From NCBI GenBank assembly GCA_913063225.1, contig CAJXYP010000003.1:62001-126000 (forward strand): a stretch of DNA of 64,000 nt, in the 5' to 3' direction. The position numbers and the translations under genes were made by a program. Shown piece after piece: positions 52,886-61,735 of the stretch. Each line of letters begins with the position of its first letter. Position 1 is the first letter of the stretch. Below the pieces are notes generated by a model that saw only the letters and a list, made by a program, of their open reading frames with translations, searched no databases and was not told the origin of the DNA. Origin of the DNA: an uncultured Cellvibrionales bacterium (lineage in GTDB: Bacteria > Pseudomonadota > Gammaproteobacteria > Pseudomonadales > GM7GCV1).

Positions 52886-53656
52886 ATGCCTGTAACCCTT
52901 AAAACCCCGAATGAATATGAAAAGATGCGCGTTGCCGGCCGACTAGCCGCTGATGTGCTTGAGATGATCGCGCCCCATGTAGTTGCCGGTGTATCTACTG
53001 GTGAACTGGATCGCATCTGTCATAGCCATATTGTTGAAGCGCAGAAAGCGGTGCCCGCCCCCCTTAATTATCGCGGCTTTCCCAAATCAATCTGCACCTC
53101 CATCAATCAAGTGGTATGTCACGGAATCCCCGATGATAAACGTATATTGAAAAATGGCGACATCATCAATATAGATATCACTGTCATCAAAGATGGTTAC
53201 CACGGCGATACCAGTAATATGTTTTTTATTGGTGAAGCACCGGCGCACGCTAAACGACTTTGCGGTGTCGCTCAGGAATGCCTCTACAAAGCTATCGAGC
53301 TGGTAAAGCCGGGAGCTACCCTGGGAGATATTGGGCACGTAATCCAAAAGCACGCCGAGGCTAAATACTACTCAGTAGTCCGGGATTATTGCGGGCATGG
53401 CATTGGTCAGGTTTTCCATGAAGATCCGCAGGTATTGCATTACGGCAAAGCGGGCACCGGCTTGGTGCTAGAACAGGGCATGACCTTTACTATCGAGCCA
53501 ATGATCAACGCTGGGACGTATCGCACGCATCTCAAGCCCGACGAGTGGACTGTGGTGACCAAAGATGGGCGACTTTCTGCGCAATATGAACACACCATGG
53601 GCGTAACAGCTGATGGCGTGGAGGTATTCACTAAACGTTCTGACGAATCCCTATGA
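52886..53656 (+). CDS. map: Methionine aminopeptidase type I
   Basis: Removes the initiator methionine from nascent proteins. I use the ATG of MPVTLKTPNEYEKMRVAGRLAADVLEMI (256 residues), which matches the family N-terminus. The five metal ligands are visible: the two Asp in NIDITVIKDGYHGDTSNMF, the His in GHGIGQVFHEDPQVLHYG and the Glu residues in FTIEPMIN and AQYEHTMGV; CHGIP carries the substrate His. The stop overlaps the glnD start as ATGA. In Pseudomonas map also stands opposite rpsB, but here serA and serC separate them. Confidence 0.96.
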   Translation: MPVTLKTPNEYEKMRVAGRLAADVLEMIAPHVVAGVSTGELDRICHSHIVEAQKAVPAPLNYRGFPKSICTSINQVVCHGIPDDKRILKNGDIINIDITVIKDGYHGDTSNMFFIGEAPAHAKRLCGVAQECLYKAIELVKPGATLGDIGHVIQKHAEAKYYSVVRDYCGHGIGQVFHEDPQVLHYGKAGTGLVLEQGMTFTIEPMINAGTYRTHLKPDEWTVVTKDGRLSAQYEHTMGVTADGVEVFTKRSDESL

Positions 53657-56361
53657 GCATGTTTGGTAAACAACAGCGCATAGTGCGCCCCGCCTTCGGT
53701 GAATTAAGTTTTTTTGCAGAAGATAGATTCGAAAAGGCATTACTTAACTGCGCGCCGAGCAAGCGCGTGGAGTTATTCCGGGCGACTCTAGACGCCGGTG
53801 ATGAGCATCTGTTTAACCGGTTTCGAGAAGGTGAAGACGTAATGCGCCTGACCATGGACCGGGCGAGATTTATAGACAGGCTGATTTTCTACGCCTGGTC
53901 AGAATTTAAATGGGACAAGAATATCGCACTACTGGCAGTTGGAGGATACGGCCGCTGTGAGATGCACCCACAATCTGATATCGATTTATTATTTTTAACC
54001 AAAAAAGATAATCACACCACCTATCGAGAGTCTATCCAGGGCTTTACCACTTTGCTCTGGGATATACAGCTTAAAGTTGGCCATAGTGTCCGTACGCCCA
54101 AACAATGCGCACAGGTAGCCAAGGCAGACGTTACCGTCCTAACCAACCTTATCGAAGCACGAACAATCCTAGGAGACGATGAGCTGCGATTGGAAATGGA
54201 ACGCCTAGTGGCGCCTGAAAAAATCTGGCCTGCTGACAAGTTCTACAAAGCTAAGGCGGAAGAGCAGCGCGTTCGATACGAACGACATGGCATTGTTGAA
54301 TACGACATGGAACCAAACGCTAAAGAATCCCCTGGCGGCTTACGTGACATTCAAACTATTCACTGGATTGCTAAGCGCATATACGGCGTGTCCAGCATTG
54401 AACAGTTGGCCGGCCGCGGCATCTATACCGAAGAGGAGTATGTAAGCCTTTCTGCCGCTCGGCGCTTCCTCTCTAGGGTTCGCTTTGGTCTTCACATGGT
54501 TACAGGTAAGCCTTTAGACCAGCTTCAGTTCGAACATCAGCGCATGCTGTCAGAATTATTCGGCTATAAAGATAATCCACGGCGCCTCGCTGTGGAGGTC
54601 TTTATGCAGGACTATTACCGAAGTGTTACGGTGATTCGAGAAGTGAATGATGTGCTGATGCAGGTTATGGTAGATCACCTTTACTCAGCCGAATCCAAAA
54701 AAATCAATGTAGTAAATGATCGCTTCCAAATTCGCGATGGCTACCTTGAAGCCCGTCGGGATTCAGTCTTCAAAGACAGCCCTTCGGCTCTATTAGAAAT
54801 ATTTGTCATTCTTTCCCGCGATAAAAAAATTCTGGGTATTCAGGCGTCGACCATTAGATTACTTCGAGAATACGGCTCTTTGATTAATGACAAATTTCGC
54901 GATCAGCAAGAAAATAAAACGCTTTTCTTAGAACTAATACGGTCTCCAGACCATCTCTCTGCTCCCCTACAAATGATGGCCAGATATGGGATTCTGGGAC
55001 GATACCTGCCAGAGTTTGGAGTTATCACTGGCCTACCCCAGCACGACCTATTTCATATATACCCAGTGGACGTGCACACGCTCAATGTGGTGCGCAATAT
55101 TCGCCACTTCGGTTTGCCCGGTAGCAGCCTGCACTCCCCCATATCAAGCTATATATACAGCACCCTAAGAAAGCCGGAACTCTTGATAATAGCCGGTCTA
55201 TATCATGACATAGCCAAAGGGCGCGGAGGCGACCACTCTGAATTGGGCGCTCACGATGTTAAGGATTTTGCTGAAAGGCACGGTTATAACGCTCGAGAAG
55301 TTAAGCTGATGATGTGGCTGGTTGAAAACCACCTGCTGATGTCGAGAATATCCCAGCGTGAAGACATTTCTGATCCTATTGTAATCAACCGGTTTGCCCG
55401 CCATGTTGGAGACGAAACCAATCTAAACCTGCTCTATGCGCTTACCGTGGCTGATATTAACGCAACCAACCCTGCACTATGGAGTAGCTGGCGAGCGTCG
55501 CTTATGCGCCAGCTATACATGGAAACGCGCAAAGCACTCCGGCTTGGTTTAGAAAATTCAGCCGACCAACAGGAAAGAATCCGCGAGGATCGAGAGGCAG
55601 CTCTGCAAATATTGGCCAAAAAAGGCATCTCGGAAGAAACCACTAAAAATATTTGGGCAGATTCAAGCGACGAGTATTTCCTGAAAGAATCCCCTGAAGA
55701 TATCGCCTGGCACACCGAGCTTGCTAGTCGTCATAAAAATCCCTCTGACCCTATCATTATTGTAAAGCCCTTTATATCCAACCGCCGTGAGCGGGCCACC
55801 ATGATCTTGGTTCGCGTCAAGCAGTCTGCAAATGTATTTGCTGCAGTTGCGGTAGCGATCGATCAGGCAGGCCTAAACATTCAAGATGCGCGCATTTACG
55901 ACAGCGGTGACGTTACGCTGAGTTGTTTTTATATACTCAATGAAGATTCTGAGCCTCTTGGCAAAGATTCTGAGAGAGTGGATAGACTTGAACGCTCTAT
56001 TCGCGAGGAGCTAAAAACCATTGATGACTATCATCAAGTACTTGGCACCCGCACTAAACGAGCGTTAAAACAATTTCCGGTACCCACCCAGGCGACGCTA
56101 TCCAAAGGGCAAAAGTACAGCATGCTCGAAGTGGTTACAGCTGACAGACCCGGGCTTCTAGCGGTTATTGGACAGATATTTGTGGAGTTCGATATTCAAC
56201 TGCACGGTGCGCGAATTGTCACGCTGGGAGAACGCGTAGAAGATTTCTTTATTGTATCCCTCGCCGATGGAACACCAATTTCAGATGTGAAACTCGGCAA
56301 GCAGCTCACGGATTCGATTTGTGAAACTATAGATCAGCGGGTTGAAGCTATTGCTTCATAA
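53653..56361 (+). CDS. glnD: Bifunctional uridylyltransferase/uridylyl-removing enzyme GlnD
   Basis: Senses glutamine and modifies PII proteins. The 902-residue protein has the nucleotidyltransferase motif LLAVGGYGRCEMHPQSDIDLLFL (about residues 95-115), then a PII-uridylyltransferase domain. An HD domain with LYHDIAKGRGGDHSELGAHD (near residue 516) removes UMP. Two C-terminal ACT domains (about residues 715 and 823, VVTADRPGLLAVIGQIFVEF in the second) bind glutamine. All catalytic motifs are intact. Translation is coupled to map, and dapC follows after 6 bp. Confidence 0.98.
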   Translation: MSMFGKQQRIVRPAFGELSFFAEDRFEKALLNCAPSKRVELFRATLDAGDEHLFNRFREGEDVMRLTMDRARFIDRLIFYAWSEFKWDKNIALLAVGGYGRCEMHPQSDIDLLFLTKKDNHTTYRESIQGFTTLLWDIQLKVGHSVRTPKQCAQVAKADVTVLTNLIEARTILGDDELRLEMERLVAPEKIWPADKFYKAKAEEQRVRYERHGIVEYDMEPNAKESPGGLRDIQTIHWIAKRIYGVSSIEQLAGRGIYTEEEYVSLSAARRFLSRVRFGLHMVTGKPLDQLQFEHQRMLSELFGYKDNPRRLAVEVFMQDYYRSVTVIREVNDVLMQVMVDHLYSAESKKINVVNDRFQIRDGYLEARRDSVFKDSPSALLEIFVILSRDKKILGIQASTIRLLREYGSLINDKFRDQQENKTLFLELIRSPDHLSAPLQMMARYGILGRYLPEFGVITGLPQHDLFHIYPVDVHTLNVVRNIRHFGLPGSSLHSPISSYIYSTLRKPELLIIAGLYHDIAKGRGGDHSELGAHDVKDFAERHGYNAREVKLMMWLVENHLLMSRISQREDISDPIVINRFARHVGDETNLNLLYALTVADINATNPALWSSWRASLMRQLYMETRKALRLGLENSADQQERIREDREAALQILAKKGISEETTKNIWADSSDEYFLKESPEDIAWHTELASRHKNPSDPIIIVKPFISNRRERATMILVRVKQSANVFAAVAVAIDQAGLNIQDARIYDSGDVTLSCFYILNEDSEPLGKDSERVDRLERSIREELKTIDDYHQVLGTRTKRALKQFPVPTQATLSKGQKYSMLEVVTADRPGLLAVIGQIFVEFDIQLHGARIVTLGERVEDFFIVSLADGTPISDVKLGKQLTDSICETIDQRVEAIAS

Positions 56362-56367
56362 ATAGAA

Positions 56368-57579
56368 ATGAATTCTCGTCTGGATTTATTACAGCCCTAC
56401 CCCTTTGCTCGCTTAAATACGCTACTAGCTAATTCCCAACCAAACCCAGACCTAGAGGTTATTACGCTCTCGATAGGAGAGCCTAAGCACCCGGCTCCAA
56501 CCGTGGCGCTGGAAGCGCTTCAAGGTGCACTGAACGAAGTACAAAAGTACCCGGCAACATCGGGAAAGTTTGGCCTTAAACAAGCCATCACTGATTGGAC
56601 AAATCAAAGATTTGAGCTATCCGAAAATAGCCTAAGCGCCGATTCCAACGTACTGCCGGTCAATGGCACGCGTGAAGCACTATTTGCTATTGCTCAAACT
56701 TTGACGGACCCAAATAAAAAAAACGGCACGGTGGGTATGCCAAACCCCTTTTATCAAATATACGAGGGAGCCGCTCTTTTAGCCGGTAAAACTCCGGTTT
56801 ACTTCAATAGTTTGACTAGCAAAAACATGCAGCCTGATTGGCGCCAAATTAGCGACGCTGAATGGCAGCAAATGGAACTGCTATATATATGCTCGCCGGG
56901 CAATCCTTCAGGCACATATATAGAACTCGAAGATATGTGCTATCTGATCGAACAATCGGATCTGCACGATTTTGTAATTGTTAGTGACGAGTGTTATTCC
57001 GAGTTGTATTTGGACGATTCACAAAAAGCACCTAGCATCTTGCAAGCTTGCAGTAAGCTGGGAAGAACTTGCTTTTCACGCTGCATCGCCTTTCACTCCC
57101 TATCAAAACGATCCAATCTTCCGGGATTGCGCTCCGGTTTTGCCGCCGGTGACGCAAAACTCCTCAAAGACTTTCTGCTCTATCGGACCTATCACGGATC
57201 TGCAATGCCAGGATTTGTGCAAGTGGCGAGCGAGCAAGCTTGGAAAGACGAAAACCACGCTGGAATAAACCGAGAACTTTATAGAGCCAAATACAAAGCC
57301 ATTCTGCCAAAACTGACAGATCATTTTGAGTTTACTGCACCAGAAGCGGCCTTTTATCTTTGGCTGGACACGCCTATTGATGATCAGGAATTCACTAGGC
57401 GGCTTTTCGAAGAGCAAAGTGTAAAGGTTGTGCCAGGCAGTTTATTGGCTCGAGACACCGAAACGGGTAACCCCGGTCAAAACCGCATTCGCATCGCCCT
57501 CGTCGCGCCGATAGATGAATGCATCGAGGCTATAGATCGACTAATCAGTTTCACCTCTTCATTGGTCACCAATGCGTAA
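56368..57579 (+). CDS. dapC: N-succinyldiaminopimelate aminotransferase (DapC)
   Basis: PLP enzyme of the lysine/diaminopimelate pathway. The 403-residue protein is a fold-type I aminotransferase: LSIGEPKHPAPTVALEAL, YPATSGKFGLKQAITDW, the NPSGTY motif, VSDECYSELY, the PLP-lysine HSLSKRSNLPGLRSGF (near residue 248), and RIRIALVAPIDECIEAIDRL. The sequence and its position after glnD match the Pseudomonas dapC locus, which is the basis for the assignment over other aminotransferases. It overlaps nth by 8 bp. Confidence 0.88.
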   Translation: MNSRLDLLQPYPFARLNTLLANSQPNPDLEVITLSIGEPKHPAPTVALEALQGALNEVQKYPATSGKFGLKQAITDWTNQRFELSENSLSADSNVLPVNGTREALFAIAQTLTDPNKKNGTVGMPNPFYQIYEGAALLAGKTPVYFNSLTSKNMQPDWRQISDAEWQQMELLYICSPGNPSGTYIELEDMCYLIEQSDLHDFVIVSDECYSELYLDDSQKAPSILQACSKLGRTCFSRCIAFHSLSKRSNLPGLRSGFAAGDAKLLKDFLLYRTYHGSAMPGFVQVASEQAWKDENHAGINRELYRAKYKAILPKLTDHFEFTAPEAAFYLWLDTPIDDQEFTRRLFEEQSVKVVPGSLLARDTETGNPGQNRIRIALVAPIDECIEAIDRLISFTSSLVTNA

Positions 57580-58225
57580 GCTGGAACGAGTTCAGTATAT
57601 TAACCACAGGCTGGCAGAGCTTTACCCTGCCCCTCCAATACCCCTAAATCACTTTGATTCATTTAGCCTTCTAATCGCTGTTTTACTTTCAGCCCAATGC
57701 ACTGATGCTCGAGTCAACACAGTTACCCCGCAACTATTTGCCCTAGCCGACACACCGGAAAAAATGGCTAGGCAAAATGTGGATGATATTCGGGCAATAA
57801 TCCGTCCCTGTGGATTATCTCCGCAGAAGTCCAAAGCTATTCAAGGCCTATCTCAGATACTGGTAGATAAGCATGCTAGCGAAGTACCTGACAACTTTGA
57901 AGATTTAGAAAAACTTCCCGGAGTGGGCCACAAAACAGCTGGTGTTGTCATGGCTCAGGCCTTTAATCACGCTAGCTTCCCCGTGGACACCCATATTCAT
58001 CGCCTAGCCCAACGCTGGAAACTGACCAGTGGCCACAATGTTTCCACCACCGAAGCAGATCTGAAGCGGCTATTCCCCAAAGACCGGTGGAACAAATTAC
58101 ACCTACAAATCATCTATTATGCCCGCGAACACTGTCAGGCGCGCGCGTGTTTCGGCTTAGAATGCGATATTTGTCGGCAATGTTTCCCCGAACGCAAAAG
58201 AAAATTGGTTACTCATAAAGCCTAA
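57572..58225 (+). CDS. nth: Endonuclease III with non-standard iron-sulfur cysteine spacing
   Basis: DNA glycosylase/AP lyase that removes oxidised pyrimidines. The 217-residue protein has SLLIAVLLSAQCTDARVNTVTPQLF, the helix-hairpin-helix LEKLPGVGHKTAGVVMAQAF with the catalytic lysine, and the catalytic Asp in FPVDTHIHRLAQRW. At the C-terminus the cysteines run HCQARACFGLECDICRQCF, that is C-x9-C-x2-C-x2-C with an extra Cys between. The E. coli-type cluster is C-x6-C-x2-C-x5-C. Whether a normal [4Fe-4S] cluster forms is uncertain. It is last of map-glnD-dapC-nth. Confidence 0.92.
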   Translation: MRKLERVQYINHRLAELYPAPPIPLNHFDSFSLLIAVLLSAQCTDARVNTVTPQLFALADTPEKMARQNVDDIRAIIRPCGLSPQKSKAIQGLSQILVDKHASEVPDNFEDLEKLPGVGHKTAGVVMAQAFNHASFPVDTHIHRLAQRWKLTSGHNVSTTEADLKRLFPKDRWNKLHLQIIYYAREHCQARACFGLECDICRQCFPERKRKLVTHKA

Positions 58226-58227
58226 AC

Positions 58228-58267
58228 TTGTCTAAACCGACAACCTAAATGTCAATATAAATTGACA
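58228..58267. promoter_or_regulatory. Two tandem TGTC...GACA palindromes upstream of the HTH-aminotransferase gene
   Basis: TTGTC-N6-GACAA (58228-58243) is followed by the perfect TGTCAAT-N4-ATTGACA (58250-58267). The centres are 23 bp apart. The second palindrome contains TTGACA, a consensus -35 hexamer, at 58262-58267. Binding of a dimeric repressor there would block transcription, so autoregulation by the HTH domain encoded next to it is plausible. No good -10 is seen at the right distance. Confidence 0.5.
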
Positions 58268-58320
58268 TATTAGAAAATATGTACAAAATACATAGAAATA
58301 TTCAGTCAAAATATAAACCT

Positions 58321-59733
58321 ATGCTGACACTCTCAGAAATATTGCCACACTTTGAAGGCAAAAAATCCCTGCTCGCCAAACACCTTGGCATAAGTCGCCA
58401 GGCCGTTTCCCGCTGGAAGCAAGAGGCACCCATACCTGAAAAGCATGAATTCAAACTTCGCCATCAGCTAATTGGCTGGGACGACAATTCAATGCTCGAA
58501 AAAAGTAAACCCAGATTGACACGAGATATCCATAGCTCTAGCAAGTTAAGTAATGTGAATTATGAAATTCGTGGTCCCGTACTTGAAGAAGCTTATAGGT
58601 TGGAAGAAGAAGGCCACCGAATAACGAAGCTTAATATTGGCAACCCCGGCGCGTTCGGGTTTCACGCTCCTGAGGAAATAATCCAAGATGTAATTTACAA
58701 CCTTAGTTCTGCGGAGGGCTACTGCGAATCCCGAGGACTCTTCCCCGCTCGAAAAGCGATAATGCAAGAATGTCAGTTACGCGGGATTCCCAATGTAGGC
58801 ATCAATGATATCTATATGGGTAACGGCGTCAGTGAGTTAATTCTGATGTCTCTGCAAGCCTTGCTAGAAAACGGTGATGAAATTCTTATTCCGGCACCTG
58901 ACTACCCTCTTTGGACCGCTTCTACCAGCTTGGCTGGGGGCCGCGCTGTTCATTATCTTTGTGATGAGAATCAGGATTGGGAACCGGACCTTGAAGACCT
59001 TGAGTCCAAGATAACCGATCGCACTCGAGGTATTGTTGTTATTAACCCTAACAACCCAACGGGAGCCGTATATAGCAAGGATACCTTGACCCGGATCGCG
59101 CGCATTGCAGAAAAACATAATCTTATTGTTTTTGCAGATGAGATATACGACAAAGTGTTGTACGACGGAGCTGTGCATACGCCCTTTTCTACCATTACAG
59201 AAGACTGCCTTGTAATTAGTTTTGGGGGCCTCTCTAAAAACTATCGACTAGCTGGGTTTCGTTCGGGCTGGCTGATTGTGAGCGGAGCCAAAGACAAGGC
59301 CAAAGACTATTTGGAAGGCATTAATATTCTGGCTTCAATGCGCCTCTGTGCCAATGTGCCAGGACAGCTTGCAGTGCAGACGGCTCTGGGAGGATACCAA
59401 AGCATTAACGATCTGGTTCTGCCTGGAGGTCGTCTTAAACAACAGCGCGACGTTGCATGGCAGGCTCTAAACGATATTCCTGGCGTGAGCTGCGTAAAGC
59501 CTAAAGGAGCGCTTTATCTATTCCCAAAAATTGATCCAAAAATGTATTCTGTTCCGGATGATGAGAAATTTGTTCTTGATTTGCTAAAAAGCAAACAGCT
59601 ACTTTTGGTGCAGGGCACGGCGTTTAATTGGCCGACACACGACCATTTGCGCATTGTTTTCCTTCAACCGCATGAAGAATTGCAAGTATCCATTGACAAA
59701 CTAGGCAGTTTCCTCAAAAAATACAGGTCTTAG
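58321..59733 (+). CDS. Fusion of Cro-like HTH domain and AlaA-type aminotransferase
   Basis: Two-domain protein. I prefer the ATG at 58321 (470 residues) to 58279, because the HTH fold begins at MLTLSEILPHFEGKKSLLAKHLGISRQAVSRWKQ and TTGACA at 58262 would place transcription start downstream of 58279. Residues about 1-50 are a Cro/YdaS-like helix-turn-helix. Residues 65-470 match alanine-synthesising aminotransferases (AlaA): NIGNPGAFGFHAPEEI, GNGVSELILMSLQALL, NPNNPTGAVYS, VFADEIYDKVLYDG and the PLP-lysine FGGLSKNYRLAGFRSGW. It is not a MocR fusion, because the HTH is Cro-like rather than GntR. It may couple alanine/pyruvate metabolism to control of its own or nearby genes; this is inference. 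Confidence 0.85.
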   Translation: MLTLSEILPHFEGKKSLLAKHLGISRQAVSRWKQEAPIPEKHEFKLRHQLIGWDDNSMLEKSKPRLTRDIHSSSKLSNVNYEIRGPVLEEAYRLEEEGHRITKLNIGNPGAFGFHAPEEIIQDVIYNLSSAEGYCESRGLFPARKAIMQECQLRGIPNVGINDIYMGNGVSELILMSLQALLENGDEILIPAPDYPLWTASTSLAGGRAVHYLCDENQDWEPDLEDLESKITDRTRGIVVINPNNPTGAVYSKDTLTRIARIAEKHNLIVFADEIYDKVLYDGAVHTPFSTITEDCLVISFGGLSKNYRLAGFRSGWLIVSGAKDKAKDYLEGINILASMRLCANVPGQLAVQTALGGYQSINDLVLPGGRLKQQRDVAWQALNDIPGVSCVKPKGALYLFPKIDPKMYSVPDDEKFVLDLLKSKQLLLVQGTAFNWPTHDHLRIVFLQPHEELQVSIDKLGSFLKKYRS

Positions 59734-59793
59734 TACATCTAATAAGAAACACCGTTAATTGGTGTATTTGTATCTACACTTGGGGAAGAAAAG

Positions 59794-59961
59794 TTGAACA
59801 ACCAAAATAATAAGCAAGCGCACGGCATAAAAGAAGAAATTGATTTTCATGAAGCAGCGATAGTGAATGAAAAAGGGGACGAGATAGCTATTACGGAAGA
59901 AATGGTCCGAAGCGCAATACAAAAGCTAGACGAAGATACCGATCCAAAATCGGAAGGCTAG
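59794..59961 (+). CDS. PA1571-like small acidic protein
   Basis: Missing from the ORF track because it is short and starts with TTG. It has 55 codons before TAG, starting MNNQNNKQAHGIKEEIDFHE, with GGGGAAG about 7 nt before the TTG. The core AAIVNEKGDEIAITEEMVRSAIQKL resembles the small PA1571-family proteins of Pseudomonas (IID-GRE-PITE-MI-AC pattern). Function is unknown. It ends one base before the converging pdxB stop. No conserved domain beyond this motif is visible, and the assignment rests on the pattern only. Confidence 0.6.
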   Translation: MNNQNNKQAHGIKEEIDFHEAAIVNEKGDEIAITEEMVRSAIQKLDEDTDPKSEG

Positions 59962-59962
59962 T

Positions 59963-61030
59963 TTAAGACCTCAGAAAACCGAAGGCTTTTAATTCAGCGC
60001 TGTCAGAACAAAACTCTGATATCTCTGTTCGGTGGGCGTAGTTCTTACGCAGAAAATCAAAGCCCTCTCCGCCAGCACTTAGACTTGCGCGTAATACAGC
60101 GTCATCTCTGCGTGGGTCGTAGACTTCTAGCAAGGCTGAGTTCCAATTTTTATTTTCAATTTTGCTGAGATTTCCCGTTCGATCCATCTCGGGCTCAAAA
60201 GCTATATCGAAATACCTGAACAGTTCCTCAAAGACCATTTGACTGCCTCTAGATTTTGCTCCAGCCGAGTAACCAGCAATATGCGGCGTTGCAATTTCAC
60301 AAGCTTTCACAATTTCGGCATCTATTGAAGGCTCACCGGACCACACATCAAAAATCAGTCTGATATCCGGTCGATCATTCAACACCCGCTTTAGATCGTC
60401 TTCATTAATGACGCCACCTCTGCCCGCATTGATCACTAACGCTCCTTCAGGGAGCTGTATTAACTGGTCAAAGCCGAGCATGCCCTGGGTTGGATAGCGC
60501 CCTTCTTTCGTCAAAGGCGTGTGTAAGCAGATCACTTCTGAAGTAAGCACAGTATTCAAATCCGTAAGCTCTGGCTGCTGCTGACCTGTCAGAAAGGGGT
60601 CATAACACTGGCATTTGGCGTTCAGCACTTGCAAGGCTTGGTAAAGTAAACCGCCAACCTGGCCACAGCCAACAACTCCAAAATTACGCTCTCGCGGATC
60701 AAAATCAATCGCTGCCAGGCAACATAGTACATAGTCAACAACCGACTGAGCGTTGCTTCCCGCAGCATAGAAACATGGAATGCCCTTCGCTTTAAGATAG
60801 TCCATATCCAAGTGATCGATACCTGCTGTTGCACTGGCCACAAACCTTACCGAACTACCCTCTAATAAAGCCTCGTTTACTTGGATAACTGAACGTACTA
60901 GTAATGCATCTGCAGTGCCCAGGTCTTCAGGTTTTAGGCTACGACCAGAGACCCTAACAATCTCAACACCTGGCACATAAAAGCTGGAGGGGATTGGAAT
61001 GTTTTCATCGACAATAATAGTAGTGGTCAA
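59963..61030 (-). CDS. pdxB: 4-phosphoerythronate dehydrogenase
   Basis: Second step of the DXP-dependent pyridoxal phosphate pathway. The 355-residue protein starts MTTTIIVDENIPIPSSFYVPG with a TTG codon overlapping the epmC stop. It has LLVRSVIQVNEALLEGSSVRFVASATAGIDHLDMDYLK, the Rossmann loop FGVVGCGQVGGLLYQAL, VINAGRGGVINEDDL with the catalytic region and ATPHIAGYSAGAKSRGSQM. A C-terminal PdxB dimerisation domain with FDFLRKNYAHRTEI follows. That C-terminal domain separates it from general D-2-hydroxyacid dehydrogenases. Confidence 0.96.
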   Translation of the reverse strand: MTTTIIVDENIPIPSSFYVPGVEIVRVSGRSLKPEDLGTADALLVRSVIQVNEALLEGSSVRFVASATAGIDHLDMDYLKAKGIPCFYAAGSNAQSVVDYVLCCLAAIDFDPRERNFGVVGCGQVGGLLYQALQVLNAKCQCYDPFLTGQQQPELTDLNTVLTSEVICLHTPLTKEGRYPTQGMLGFDQLIQLPEGALVINAGRGGVINEDDLKRVLNDRPDIRLIFDVWSGEPSIDAEIVKACEIATPHIAGYSAGAKSRGSQMVFEELFRYFDIAFEPEMDRTGNLSKIENKNWNSALLEVYDPRRDDAVLRASLSAGGEGFDFLRKNYAHRTEISEFCSDSAELKAFGFLRS

Positions 61031-61569
61031 AACTGCATCTCGATAATTTTAGTAACGGGTATTAGTGACTCACCGCTCATTTTTTGCAAGGCACTAATAA
61101 ACTGATTTGCACGAGTAGGCTTGTTCTCGTCCAAATATTCAATGGCGCAATGCTTCATTTCTTCAACAAAGTAATGGGGCAATAAATCACTAGCTCCGCT
61201 CTGAAGATTCAAATTATCTACACTGGGAAGAAATGAAAGCCCTGCTGCCGACGAAAATATCCACTCCAACCCCTGCGGACGAGATTCCACCAGAAAAAAG
61301 GATTTTTGTTGCTCAGTATTTCGCCCGTCAGGAGCATACCAGTAACCATAGTCCAGCTGGTTTCGACGCGTTTGACCCGCAATACACCAATGAGCTACCT
61401 CGTGTAGGGCACTCTGGACGTAGTCGAACTTGTAGCCAATTTGGGCTGAGCTATCGACACTAGAAGGAGTGTATTCCGGCTCATCAAAACCACCTTGCAG
61501 GCAAGTATTATGGCTACCAGAAAAGCTAGCGTTAAAAATTTTCTCTACTTGAATACTAGTGAGTGCCAA
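61027..61569 (-). CDS. epmC: Elongation factor P hydroxylase
   Basis: Hydroxylates the beta-lysylated lysine of EF-P in the cytoplasm. The 180-residue protein holds the family core SALHEVAHWCIAGQTRRNQLDYGYWYAPDGRN with the His-Glu-x-x-His metal-site pattern and VESRPQGLEWIFSSAAGLSF. It starts with TTG; no in-frame ATG is present and the upstream sequence is T-rich without a good ribosome-binding site. Its substrate EF-P and the earlier enzymes EpmA/EpmB are not in this window. It overlaps pdxB by 4 bp. Confidence 0.9.
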   Translation of the reverse strand: MALTSIQVEKIFNASFSGSHNTCLQGGFDEPEYTPSSVDSSAQIGYKFDYVQSALHEVAHWCIAGQTRRNQLDYGYWYAPDGRNTEQQKSFFLVESRPQGLEWIFSSAAGLSFLPSVDNLNLQSGASDLLPHYFVEEMKHCAIEYLDENKPTRANQFISALQKMSGESLIPVTKIIEMQF

Positions 61570-61628
61570 AGAAAAAAACTCGAAAAAGAAATGATTCGCG
61601 AAAGTCTAGGTGGTCGATTAGTAGATCA

Positions 61629-61666
61629 CAAAAAAAATCATACAACAAGATCTTGTGTTTTTTTTG
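61629..61666. repeat. Nested inverted repeat upstream of the 232-residue unknown gene
   Basis: CAAAAAAAA (61629-61637) and TTTTTTTTG (61658-61666) surround the perfect palindrome ACAAGATCTTGT (61645-61656). It lies in the 166-bp divergent region between epmC and the unknown gene. It could be a repressor site or a bend; no regulator can be named. Confidence 0.4.
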
Positions 61667-61735
61667 AGGGCACTATACCTTATGTAGTGGTGGCGTGATA
61701 AATCAGCCGTAATTCCACTACCTTAGGAGATACTC

